A stretch of 25,552 nucleotides of DNA from contig JAAAVE010000112.1 in assembly GCA_015679605.1 (NCBI GenBank), positions 4,127 to 29,678 of the forward strand, in the 5' to 3' direction. Under the pieces are notes generated by a model that saw only the letters and a program-made list of their open reading frames with translations, was not told the origin of the DNA and made no database searches. This document shows, piece after piece, positions 7,706 through 18,142 of this stretch. The DNA is from Podila epigama. Its lineage: Eukaryota; Mortierellomycota; Mortierellomycetes; Mortierellales; Mortierellaceae. Both the position numbers and the translations under genes were made by a program. Numbering within the stretch: position 1 is the stretch's first letter; the number at the start of each line of letters is the position of its first letter.

Positions 7706-10700
7706 CTATGCCAGATTAACAGATACTGACGATGGGAACAATGAACCTGTTTCGTAGGTCGTCGGGTAGACCTGGATAGGCACAGCGCAATCAAAGCTCT
7801 CTGTAGAAAGTGATTCTACAGCATGATATTGAGAGCGGCGCTCATCCATGCTGATCATCTTGAATCGCGCCTGATCTGCTGGTCCTGTAATGAACTCGAC
7901 TCGAACATACCATTTCAAGGTCACTATTCAACACAAAACATCAAAGTCATATAGACAATGCACAGGAGCATTCAAGTAAGTCAGTATCCAAAAAAAGAAG
8001 AGTGGGTTTCAATATAATCCATGTCCACAAACACGCATTCAGCATTGCCAACGAAAAAACAAAAATAACAAAACGAAAAAGGACAGTAGGGAGGAGACAT
8101 TACATGTAGAAGTCTTGAATTCTGGCGTGGCTGTGGGAGGGATACAGAGAGCAAAACTGGTCCTCATCGTATCAATACAAGACTCGTGCAGTTCAGCATG
8201 GATCCGTTTCGTCAACTTTGCTGTCTGGGCTGCAGAACGGCAAGAGTAATTTGGTTCAATAGCCTCCACCGTTTCCAAAGTGACTGAAATTTGGTATGTC
8301 GGGATCTCTCTCGTTACAAAGGAAATCACGCCCTGAACTGTCTCCCCAAGTTTGAATCGAGTCTTGATCAAAGACAGCTTGGCCACTGGTACCTGGTTCT
8401 TGCAAATGTCATAACTCGCTGGTGAGTGCAATAGGTGGATAACCACGCGCAAAAAGAGAAACGGCCAGTGTCAGAATAGTCATCAACATTTCTTTTTTGC
8501 AGAATATTAATTTGCGGTTCAAAAAATACAAAGAAATAAGAAGAACAACAAGAGCAAGCATCCATCTTACCTGCACTGGCAGATCGGGACAACAGAGCAA
8601 CCTTCTCAAGGCATGTTTGAGAATGGATTGTTTCCTCGTCTTTATAGGCATCACTTTCGCGACGAGTCAATTCGCGTGTCTGGGTCGGATTCATCTCATT
8701 GTCTTTGTTCTTTTGGATATTACCAAGGAGTTCATCGACATAATCTTCAAATTGCTTCCTTGCCAGCTCTACACGGTCGCGAGAGTAGAAAAAGAGAATA
8801 TTCGATTATACAGCTTAGAACTTCACAGTCCTTTCATCTGTTACAAAGCCTGCGCATCACAGAGGCATACAAATCTCATGCGATAATCTCAAAAAAGATA
8901 ATGATCCTTCAACTTACTTGGATTGACAGATGGCTTCTCAGATGAGCGGAGCCCACTTTGTCCAACCAGGCCAGAGATGGATGTGTCCTTATGAAAAATC
9001 ACGGGGCTCATGAGATCATATACAGGTCGCGTGCCTCGATCCGTAATGTTGTTGTACAGTCTGAAGGGTAGTTGAATGTTTTTGGCTGGGGTATGAACAC
9101 TACCTCGCTGAACGCCAAGGACGAGATTGTATGAAAATCGAATTGTCTTTCCACGGTGCGACGGTGGCAAGTCTGCTGGAATGTCGATCTGGTACGTGTC
9201 TTATAAAATGTATCAAAATAAAAGCACTTTGGTCACTACAACACAATCGCTTATTAGCATTTGTCGAAATCTTGTCTAAACAAGCTCGAGAGACTTACAA
9301 GAGACGGATTCGCCAGGTGCAAGGTGCAAGTCCACGAACAAGATGGAGGGAGGAGTCGAAAACACGGGGAAAAGTCGGTTGATATCTACATAAGAATAGT
9401 TCAGTGCCAGAATCATCGTTAAGGGGAAAGAAAAAAGAAAAGAAAGGAACCTCGCCAAAACTCGCATCCTCATACTGAAACGCAAGAAAAAAACATGACA
9501 TAGTCTTTCTAAAACAGGTAAAGTAACTCACTTGCACGCTCTCGCCAGTCTGACGAAGTGACAGCTCCAAGAGTACCGCCGCCTATAGCACCGCCTCCTG
9601 AACTTCCTGCAGGTCTATACATTGTCTTTGACTTTAGTGACTCAAAGCCTTGCTGACGAATGAACGATCCATCAACCATAAACTGGCCAACCACTTGCAC
9701 AGAGCCCCAGAGGAGGGATTCTTTTTTTGAACCATGGTGCTGCGTGCCACGAGGGCCAGGATTGCTAGAGTAATTGGACATGAGGGATGACCGTCGCGTT
9801 GGCATCTCTTGGTAGTACTGATTCTGAAAAGGTCCTCGGACACTTTGCATGGACGAGCGCGTAGAATAAACATCCATTGAAGGGCGTGGTGTCTGGTACA
9901 TATCCGATTCATCCACAATGGATTGAGTATCCGCATTATCTGTGACCTGCAGCTCGATCATGCGTTCATTTAATCCAGATGTCCCAGAAGCAGCAGCTCT
10001 TCCCTTGGATCCTGAACCGACCAATCCCAATCCGACACCTCCTCCGAGTGGCGTACCCAAACGTGCTAGTTCCTCAGGATTCTCTGACGTTTTATCTCGC
10101 ATGTCGCCGTTCATGACATCAGTGCCCTCAGACAGAGACTCTCGTGTTGTCTTTTCCTGTTCATTGTCAGGCGACATGACCTTTTCCGGAGGAAGGACAG
10201 TGCGTGGTTGCCGTGCATGAGTATCACCATGGCCATGTGGAGGTAACGGTGGCAGCTTCTTTTGGTCTATTTATAAAAAGGTAGAAGGGCACAATTGGGT
10301 TGATTTCAATGTTAGTTATGAAAATACTCATCCATGGCTGCTTGTATCCCTCAAATACTTGAAAAAAACGCGGTGTTTACCGTAAGCATTAGTGGCTACT
10401 GGCTCGGCTTCACCTCCGGATAGACCAAAAGCAGATGCAAGGGTTGAGAAGGATGCAGAACGATACATGAAACTGGCGATGCCGAGCAAACCTGGCGATG
10501 AGACTGAATCTTGACCTCCATCCTGATGAACACGCGCATGCTGGCTTGTAGGCGAGGACGGGGCTTGTGAAGCATTGTCGTCGTCGTTTCTAGGCAACCC
10601 AACAATCACACTAGCAGCGTCGTCTTCCTGATCTGCTTGTTCCTCCTGATCTGCATTTTTCGCCTCTTGGTGTTGTTGTTGTTGCTGTTGCTGTTGTTGT

Positions 10701-11278
10701 TGTTGTTGTTGTTGTGGCTGGCTATTGGAATCTGGTGCTGATCCTCGCGTCATAGCATCAATATGGCTCACATCGGAAGAGAGACGCGCCTGGCTGGGCG
10801 TTTTCAGTGGCCCTTGTGTAGGTCGTGGTTGTGGCCTATTGTTTCCATTCTCAAGAGGACCAGCGGCAGGTGTGCCAACGTTGTGTACGCTCGCCCTTGT
10901 CTGCGCTCCTGGCTCCACCGGATTCACAGGTGAATTGATGGCTGACGACGTCGGCGAGGGTGTTGACGGAAATGAATTGGATGAGGCACCCTGCGTTTTT
11001 TCAGCATGTATATTTCCCTTGCCGTTCTGACTGTTGTCGCGCTGATGTGAACGATATTGCTGCTCCTCATGAGGATGAGGATGAGGATGAGCATGTTGCG
11101 ACAGTTTCTGTTGAAGTAGAGATGCTGGGCGCGAAGGCAAGGTACCCTGGCCATTGGGCGTCCCGTTGGATGAGGTGTGTGGTGAGCCCGAGTTGGTGAA
11201 AGTGATGGTGCAGTTGAGGCGCTCTCCTGCAAAGAAGACGCCCTCCTGCGCGAAGGTTGCCTTGACCGAGACGGGCAT
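7706..11278 (-). CDS. RGP1: Rgp1, subunit of the Ric1-Rgp1 Golgi Rab exchange factor
   Basis: Seven exons join to 910 residues: 11278-10381, 10266-9532, 9385-9299, 9199-8918, 8768-8571, 8418-8104 and 7923-7706 (stop). With Ric1, Rgp1 forms the GEF for Ypt6/Rab6 in endosome-to-Golgi transport. Conserved arrestin-like strands are visible: VKATFAQEGVFFAGERL at the start, FSTPPSILFVDLHLAPGE about residues 552-569, YQIDIPADLPPSHRGKTIRF, and LKWYVRVEF near the end. Between the first strand and the rest lies a very long disordered insert with a 14-Gln run (residues 189-202), His-Pro repeats and acidic and Ser-rich parts. A second Gly/Ser-rich stretch precedes exon 3. All six introns are phase 1. The next gene upstream in the same orientation, CDT2, ends at 11541. 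Family assignment is firm; the length of the insert makes the protein longer than yeast Rgp1. Confidence 0.92.
10673..10714 (-). repeat. Polyglutamine run of 14 codons (CAA/CAG)
   Basis: Within RGP1 exon 1: 12 CAA and two CAG codons, encoding residues 189-202, flanked by Gln-Pro and His-Gln. The mostly CAA trinucleotide repeat is prone to length change. It lies in the predicted disordered insert. Confidence 0.95.
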
Positions 11279-11460
11279 GGCTTTTTCTTATTTTTTCTTT
11301 ATTTTTTTTAATGTTGGGACTATTGTGATTTCACAAAGTGTAAAAGAGATGTGGACTGACAGGGAGATGAAAAGGATGGCGTGGAACAAAACGACTAAAC
11401 TCTGAGAGCCAACAAAAAGTGACCAGCACGCTGAAGTTTTGTGTGGGGACTGCTTTTTTT

Positions 11461-11534
11461 TAAGAACCATTGCACATTGCACAATGCACATGGGTGAGCA
11501 CCAAAAAAGAAGCTACAAAAGCTACAAAAGCTAC
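11461..11534. repeat. Short repeats 3' of CDT2
   Basis: A TGCACA motif recurs three times at about 11471-11490, and AGCTACAAA is repeated in tandem (two full units plus AGCTAC) at 11511-11534. They start 7 bp beyond the CDT2 stop, so they are probably in its 3' UTR. Confidence 0.7.
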
Positions 11535-11540
11535 GATAAA

Positions 11541-13607
11541 TTACACCTTGGGTGGTCGCCATGTACGCACTGTCGCATCGTCTGAGCATGCACTAACCTG
11601 TGTACCATTTCCAATGTCCTTGGCCCAGTCAACACCAGAGACCTCCTTCTCTGGGCCTTCAAAGATGAGTGGCTTCTCTTGCGGCCTATTCACCTCCCAC
11701 ACGTACAGATCCTTGCTCGATCCAGCCGCCAAGTAGTCACCATCAGGTGATACACTGATCTTGATATAGTAGCTCGAGCATGAGAATGCCTCACCAGAGA
11801 GTCGTCGGATCGGCTTACCCAACGTGAATGCGTTGTACATGTACACATGGTTATCAGAACTGACAGCATACAATGAGCTGCCATCCGGTGACAAGGCCAT
11901 AGACGCCAGACCATGCGCACGCTTCGTCGTTGGGATGTAGGTCGAGGTCTGGACTGGGGTAGGATTCTCAACCTTAAAATGTGAGCCATGCTTGCGCACA
12001 TCCCAGTATTTGACAGTTCCATCCTGTGTTCCTGTCGACGCGACAAGGTGCTCATTATGAATCATAAATTGAACACACGATGCAGAATTCACGCCATCCA
12101 GACTCATTCCATCCAATCCTTGCTTTGTCTTTTTCATAGGGGAAGCTCGGACTCCGACATGCACATTCTGTAGCTTGTTCGCCGGTCGGTGGATAGTTTC
12201 GCCCTCTGGTGTTGTAGTACTCGAGCATCGTACATCCCAAATCATGACCGCGCCATCTCTTGCTGACGTCGCAAAGATATCTATCAAAGGAGCAAAGTTG
12301 TTTTTGCGTTTTATTTTAACAAGGATTAGTGATTCTCACCAAAGGGTTATTATCCTTTACAACAAAGAAAAGGCAATGAATGAAAAGAATAATATTTAAG
12401 CAACTTACTGCTGTCGTTATGCTTCATTGAAACACTCTTCAGTGTCCCATTATGACCGGAAAAGGTGCCGATACATTTCCGTGTTTCTACATCATGCAGC
12501 CTCGCCGTTTTATCGCCAGATGCCGAGATCTGCATGATCAAAAGCGCATAATAATAATAATATGAGAAGAGAGAAGAGTCAGAAGGAATATTATTCGTTT
12601 TAAGCTCGCAGTTGAATAGGAGATTGTCAACGAAAAAGAAAAAAAAATAGGTATAATCTACTTACAATCCACTTGTCATCTTGGGACCAGCATAGATCGA
12701 AAATGGCATTTTTATGCGCTGGGATGACAATCGTTTTTCCAGGGTGTGCATTATCTGTTTTCGTATCCACGATATGAATCGATCCATCCTCGTCACCGAC
12801 CGCCAGATTCCGTGCTTCATTTGCAACTAGCGGAGAGAAAACGAAATAATAAAAGAAGGAAACCATCAGATGAGCAAGTTGCCGAGGTATCTTTTGAGAA
12901 TCAATACAATATGAATGACTTATGCTTGACATTACCGTTGTTGTACGCGCATGAAAATGGTGGCACAAGAGTTGTCCCATCCTCCGATTCAAATGTATAA
13001 ACATCTTCTGGTTGACTGACAAAGTCTTTCATATAAAAACGAATTGGCACTAATCAAAGCGCAAATATGAAGGATACGTCCAGAGAAAAAAAAAAAAAGT
13101 CAGTTCTTCATCCTACAGCCTTCTCGAGATGCCAGCCGGTGTATGGTTCAATCAGTGCCCTGTCATGATATCATTGTGGTTTCATGCACGATACATACTG
13201 TACACGGGTATATTTTTTCGTCTCCCAAACACCTCCCGACGAGCGGTCAGAGAGACAAGATTGTATGTTGGTTGGAGTGTGCGATGGATGCGTGAGGGTT
13301 TGTCTTGTACTGGCAAGTCCAGATTAGCCAAGGGCAAGAAGACAGGCTTTGACCGAATGCCACCCTGTTGGGGTGAAGAGATGTCGCCATAGTCTGTGTG
13401 CGTCAGCTTCAACGATCTCTTTCGGTTATTGACTGAAGCAAAGATCTCCAAGAGATTCCTGGCAGGGTTGCTGTTCTCATCTCCAGGGACAGTACAAGTG
13501 TCCAATGTCGAGAGTGGAGAGGTTGGAAAACTATTGTTGTTGATACGGCCCTGTTGCTGCGGCCGGTGAGTAATGTCTGCAAGAACTGGTTTTTGTCTAG
13601 GTGACAT
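11541..13607 (-). CDS. CDT2: Cdt2/DTL-type WD40 substrate receptor of CRL4
   Basis: Five exons join to 514 residues: 13607-13199, 13049-12936, 12826-12666, 12529-12409 and 12280-11541 (TAA). Cdt2 binds DDB1-Cul4 and targets PCNA-bound proteins such as Cdt1 for ubiquitination in S phase and after DNA damage. The conserved start of the propeller (LVPPFSCAYNNV) is followed by WD repeats: AVGDEDGSIHIVD, ISASGDKTARLHDVET, FATSARDGAVMIWDVR, GTQDGTVKYWDVRK, YYIKISVSPDGDYLAAGSS, and ACSDDATVRTWR at the end. Two WDxR motifs (residues 283-286 and 361-364) are typical of DDB1-binding DCAF proteins. The N-terminal 136 residues are unstructured, with several Ser-Pro sites. The protein stops right after the propeller, as in fission yeast, so it lacks the long vertebrate C-terminal tail with its PIP box. 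Identity with other WD40 proteins is possible but the motif order favours Cdt2. Confidence 0.9.
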
Positions 13608-13957
13608 TATGCTCCTGTGATTTGTGTTGGAAGGATGATGCAAGAAGAGACAATGAAGAAGACGAGAAACGAAGCAGTGCGTGTCTGAAAAGGTAGTTCA
13701 AGTGTTTTAAGATAAGGATGAAAGTGATGACAATGGTTGACAATGATTTTTTTTTTTAGGGCTCTCAGTCACATCTGGTCAAGTCAGGAAGTCAAGGTCA
13801 AGGTCAAAGGACCTGAAAAAAATAAACGCGTGCAAAAAAAAGAGTAGGAAAAAATAAAAAATAAAAAACATGACTGCGAAGTGCCAAACAACAATAATTT
13901 CTTTAATTGTTGGTTGGTTGAGTGAAGTGACACTGTCTACAAAAATATTCTACACGA
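13608..13957. other. Short tandem spacer: CDT2 promoter and U2AF1 3' end
   Basis: This 350-bp region must hold the CDT2 promoter and the 3' end of U2AF1, both minus strand. It contains GTCAAG/GGTCAA direct repeats at about 13776-13810, a consensus ACGCGT at 13826-13831, and A/T tracts. No exon is visible. Confidence 0.65.
13826..13831. promoter_or_regulatory. Candidate MCB element (ACGCGT) upstream of CDT2
   Basis: A perfect MluI cell-cycle box lies 219 bp upstream of the CDT2 ATG. Fission yeast cdt2 is transcribed periodically and the MBF factor acts through ACGCGT, so the site makes sense. A six-base motif also occurs by chance; another copy is at 1255-1260 inside the receptor gene. Confidence 0.35.
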
Positions 13958-14840
13958 CTACACAGGTGGTGGAGGAGGCACCATGGACATGGTGTCTGGT
14001 CCTGATGTGCTATGGCTACCATCTCTGTGTCTTTCTTCGCGTCGCTTCTCTCTTAGGTAATTACGCTGCGATGCATAGAGCTCTTTCTTCAGGTTCCGGT
14101 CAACTTCCTTGAGATGCATAAAGTTGCAGAATCCACCGCGAGTGCACTCTGCTGTCTCGTATTGCCGGCAGCAAGCTAGATATGGTACAATAAACAAAAA
14201 ATAAAAGTAATGTTAGCAAAATGTTATAACATTAAAAAAACACAGAAGGAACAGGCAAACAACAATAACAATGACAAAAACTAAAGAGGTACATACCTTC
14301 ACGAAAGTCTGTCACTGGCGAAAGCTCGGCCCAAAGAGGTCGTCCAGCATAAAACCGGTTATTCAAACTCTCGACTGCATTTCCTGCATCTTCCTCGTAG
14401 ACATAGCGAGCATAGATATTGCCGACAAGATGGTCTCCAATGTTATCGCAGATCTTCATCTCCTCGAGTTCTCCATATTTAGCCAGTTCCACGAAAAAAT
14501 CTTCATAAAAGTCATCAAAGTGTTCCTGAATCTCTTCCCGAGTCATAGAGTTGTTAGCATCATGGGATGGGTTGTGGTAGACGTTTGGAAGGAGAATTGT
14601 TTGCGAAAAGTTGGGCTTGACATGTTTCCTCGAGCAACGGTCGCCGTGGCGGCAAGCACCAATCTTGAAGTAGAACGAACAATTGACTCTGATTGAAAGA
14701 CAGCGAAATCAAAAAGCGTAGCTCATGTTAGATCTCGACAAGAATGGCAAAAAGTAGCAAAATAACAAAAAATTGTATTTAGCATTCTTCACTTACTTGT
14801 CCTTTTCTGTGCCGTAGATGGAAGCAAGATATGTGGCCAT
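13958..14840 (-). CDS. U2AF1: U2AF1, small subunit of the U2 snRNP auxiliary factor
   Basis: Three exons join to 217 residues: 14840-14797, 14688-14297 and 14175-13958. The protein recognises the AG of 3' splice sites together with U2AF2 and U2 snRNP. The first CCCH zinc finger is Cys18, Cys27, Cys33, His37 ([11 protein letters not shown]). The UHM domain spans about residues 55-145 ([56 protein letters not shown]). The second CCCH finger is Cys148, Cys156, Cys162, His166 ([11 protein letters not shown]). Ser34, the position mutated in human leukaemia, is serine here. There is no RS domain; the tail is basic and ends in five prolines and a valine, close to the fission-yeast form. Confidence 0.97.
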
Positions 14841-15380
14841 GTTGATGTGCTTTGGTTAATTAATAGATGGATAGATGGATGGGAAGGAGATTCTTTCAAA
14901 GGTAAAAAAATAATGCAAACCATTGTCAAAGCGGGGCTTCATAAAAACCTCTATAACAGTCACGAGACGACAGAACCTGTCCAATGCCAACCAAGATGAC
15001 CTTCCAGACGTTTCTGTCCCATGGTAAAATGTCGGCATGTAATTCACGCGATCCACACCTGCGTTGTCATCGCTTTTTCTAACTGGTTGGTGAGGTTGGT
15101 GAAGTTGGTGAGGTTATTAAGCATTGCCATGGAAAGTCCAAAAGTCGCTTGTCGCTTGTCCTTTTGGCATTTTGCTTACAAAGGCTAGAAATACCTGTGT
15201 AAATGGAAACGTTATCTCATATCTCGCCATTTGGGCTTGGACAAAAAAAATAAAGAACGTTCACATCATTCCAAACAGGCTTTCTCATTCGTCACATCTT
15301 TTTCTTTTTCTTACCGTCATCCTTTCATCACATCATTGACGACTTCTGGAACAAAAGGAAGGCTGGAAAAGATTACCATC
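14841..15380. other. Divergent promoter region of U2AF1 and the GPR107-like gene
   Basis: A 540-bp head-to-head spacer. It has a 9-bp tandem repeat (GGTTGGTGA, three and a half copies, 15085-15115) and a possible 20-codon upstream ORF on the plus strand (ATG at 15129, TAG at 15186-15188). No other exon is supported. Confidence 0.6.
15085..15115. repeat. 9-bp tandem repeat in a divergent promoter
   Basis: Units GGTTGGTGA, GGTTGGTGA, AGTTGGTGA and GGTT. It lies about 245 bp upstream of the U2AF1 ATG and about 265 bp upstream of the GPR107-like ATG. Confidence 0.85.
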
Positions 15381-18078
15381 ATGAAGCTAACGTCTATAAC
15401 AACGCTCGCCTGCCTGTCTGCGTTGGTTGGCGTCGCGCAGGCACGACCGGAGCTAGTAATATCAGAGGATATGAGAGAGGTTTTTGCTATCGGATCCTTT
15501 GGATTCCTTCCGGGTGGCACCCTTGAATTGAACCTCCAAGACTTTAAAGTATGCTTTGCTTTAAGCAGTTTTCGTTTCCTCCAGTATAAACTCATGGACA
15601 GCATCACTTACACTCTCCCCTATTCAAACAATGGTTCGTCTCGTGCGCGTCATAGCTCGAATCGTTTGGTCAAGCAGGAGCTACAGATGACCGTATCGGA
15701 TTTCTGATCGAAAAGGGTTCTCCCCAAGTTATTGCAGTCGACTGGGAGCTGGACTGTTTGTTGAACGACCCATACTTCAAGGAGGATTTAGATGAGGGTC
15801 GCAGCGAGTTCATCCCAATCGATACAAGCAAAGCAACGTAACACGAAAAGAGATATTGTCCAAAAAAATGTCGTCAGAGCTGTTGTTATCGATACTAAAC
15901 GTGTATACCATTGTTCCATTGTGTACAGGTTTCATTACAAGCGTGAGATCAAGGCTGGTGAGGAGAACAAGTGGACCACACTCTTTATTAACTGCCCAAA
16001 GAGAGCTCTTTCCTTTAAGGTACGATCCCTGCGAGCAATGAAGATTATTGAATACTAGAGTTTCCATCTAGACAAATGAACAACATACCCAAGGTCTATA
16101 TCAACCATCCCTCTTTCTTTCTTTCTTCTTTCTTAAAATCACTTAGCTCAAGACAACTGAAGTGAACCCTGGACCAAATTATTTGAGTGCTGGTGATATT
16201 CCATTGCCAAAAGTCTACGCAGCCGTAGCAGTTGCATACTTTGTAGCCAGCATCATCTGGTTGCACACCTTGACAAGGAAGGAGTAGGTGCTTTTGAAGG
16301 AATTCATATTATTCTGATCTCATGTGATGACTGTACGAAATGCATAATACTGACAGTCTCTATGTCCATTGTTATCGAACTTTAGTACCAAAGTGTTTTG
16401 GCCTCACAAGCTAATGTAAGTTCAGGAAACTATCGTGCCGTTTCTGGATAAGAAAAAGACAGAGCAACATCAAGATGTTTGTCAACTCATCAACATGGTT
16501 GCTGAATATTGATATAGGTTCATTCTTGTACTCATGATTGGTATTCAAAAGACATTTCAGGCGGTAAGTTCATCATCACACCTCGTGCTTGTATGCGAGT
16601 ATGTCCGTTACCATAGCCATCAGTCAAGCTTAATCGTACCACATTCACTCTCTCTCTCTCTTTCTTTCAACTCAGATCAAAGTCCACTACATGGGTCAAG
16701 GCATCGACGCCGAAGGATGGACGGTTATGTTTTACATCTTTGCATTGTACGATGTTTTCAAAAAAAAGTTTCTTGCAGTAATGACTTTGCATTCCCTTGT
16801 AGCGCACCCGGAGAAAACAAAAGTACTTATTCTTATTACCGTTCTATTTCATCGGATTCTTGAACAGCCTCAAAGGATCGCTCAGCATTCTCATTATCAC
16901 TTTGATCGCCTCGGGTTGGATGTTGTAAGTGTCATCGGCATAAACATGCACTGCAAGCTACGTGTGAAAGCCTACCTCCTTTTGTACCTACTCATTTTCT
17001 CAACCATTTTGATATTATGGTTCATAGCATCAAACCATTCCTGTCACAAAAGGATAAAAAGATCATTTCGATCATCATCCCCACTCAGGTATACTTCATA
17101 GAGCTTCAAACGATGGACTTTTTAATTTTTGCACATTCTTTATTTCTTTGCCACTAAGATACTCTCTCTCCACCAATGCTTCATCGGACCATTTAGATCT
17201 TGTCCAACATTGCTCAGACTGTTCGTAACGAGACCGCAATCGGCTCTCTCAATTGGGAGTTTTGGGTAGGCATCCATAAGTTGGCATTCTTATGTATTTT
17301 GTGGTCCACATAATCGTGAACTAAGTTTGACCCCCCATATCCTTTGTATACACGCATAACATCAAACCATGTAGACCCAAGTCTTTCCACTCGTAGACAT
17401 TTTCAGCTGCATTGTCATCGTCGCTGTCATTGTCCAAACCCAGAGACATTTGAGTGAGGCAGCTGAAGTCGAGGGCAAAGGTAAATAACATCAGCTATGT
17501 TGGGTTTGGATTGGACTGGATTGGATTGATGGACGTTATTTTTCTTACAATGTATTTGGGCACTTTCTTATACTTTTCCACAACTGGATATTGCAATCCC
17601 CTCTTTAGTGGCTGAGAGCAAGTCCAAGTACAAGCTTTGGGGTTCATTCTACCTGATTACTGTTGTGTACATGTACGCGACACGAATCCTCATCCAAGTT
17701 ATGACGGCAATAGTTCCTTTCCAGTATAACCTATGGTTTGTCGAGCTCTGCAATGAGGCCATCACTCTTGGTTTTTACGCAACCGTTGGGTATGTTCATG
17801 GTTACTTGGTCTTTTTCTGTACATGATTATACATTTGTATATTTGTATAGTACATTTGGTCTTTGCGCATCTTTCTCAACAAGCTCTTTTTCTTCTTCTT
17901 CGTCTTGTTTCCCAACATGCCCAATAGCTTCAAATTCCGCCCCTATGCCAACAACCCATACACTTTGATCGACGAAGATGATAACGAGCATGATCTGGAG
18001 GAAGGAACCAGTGCAGGAGACAATGTGGGCTTGCAAACCATTTCTCGCCGGGAAGTCCGCACAGACCGTGATGAATAA
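15381..18078 (+). CDS. GPR107/GPR108/PTM1-family Golgi seven-transmembrane protein
   Basis: Fourteen exons join to 458 residues: 15381-15548, 15585-15633, 15678-15837, 15929-16019, 16147-16283, 16386-16415, 16518-16563, 16676-16746, 16868-16924, 17028-17088, 17197-17265, 17375-17480, 17609-17789 and 17928-18078 (TAA). The family (GOST proteins) has a lumenal GOLD-like domain and seven helices and acts in Golgi and endosomal transport. A signal peptide is clear (residues 1-22, ending AQA before RP). The lumenal part runs to about residue 173. Family motifs follow: IPLPKVYAAVAV (TM1), HYMGQGIDAEGWTVMFYIFA, FLKGSLSILIITLIASGWM, IKPFLSQKDKKII, NETAIGSLNWEFW, and FKFRPYANNPY after TM7. The C-tail is acidic. 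Introns 1 and 2 are only 36 and 44 nt; all others are 91-138 nt. The exon 9 acceptor at 16867 was chosen because it restores the FLKG motif. Confidence 0.93.
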
Positions 18079-18142
18079 GAATACTTTATAGGGACAAAGA
18101 TTGAAAGAATATAATACAGTCCTTGCCCTGCAATGATTTGAC

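Noticed and set aside
9386-9531. Extra exon of RGP1 reading YEDASFGEVPFF
   Set aside because: Joining it in the phase set by the donor at 9531 gives an immediate stop; the acceptor at 9386 restores the frame and family motif.
15549-15677. A single 129-nt intron 1 in the GPR107-like gene
   Set aside because: It has GT-AG ends and normal length, but shifts the frame to a stop within 10 codons and loses the GFLIEKG region; kept only as a possible alternative form.
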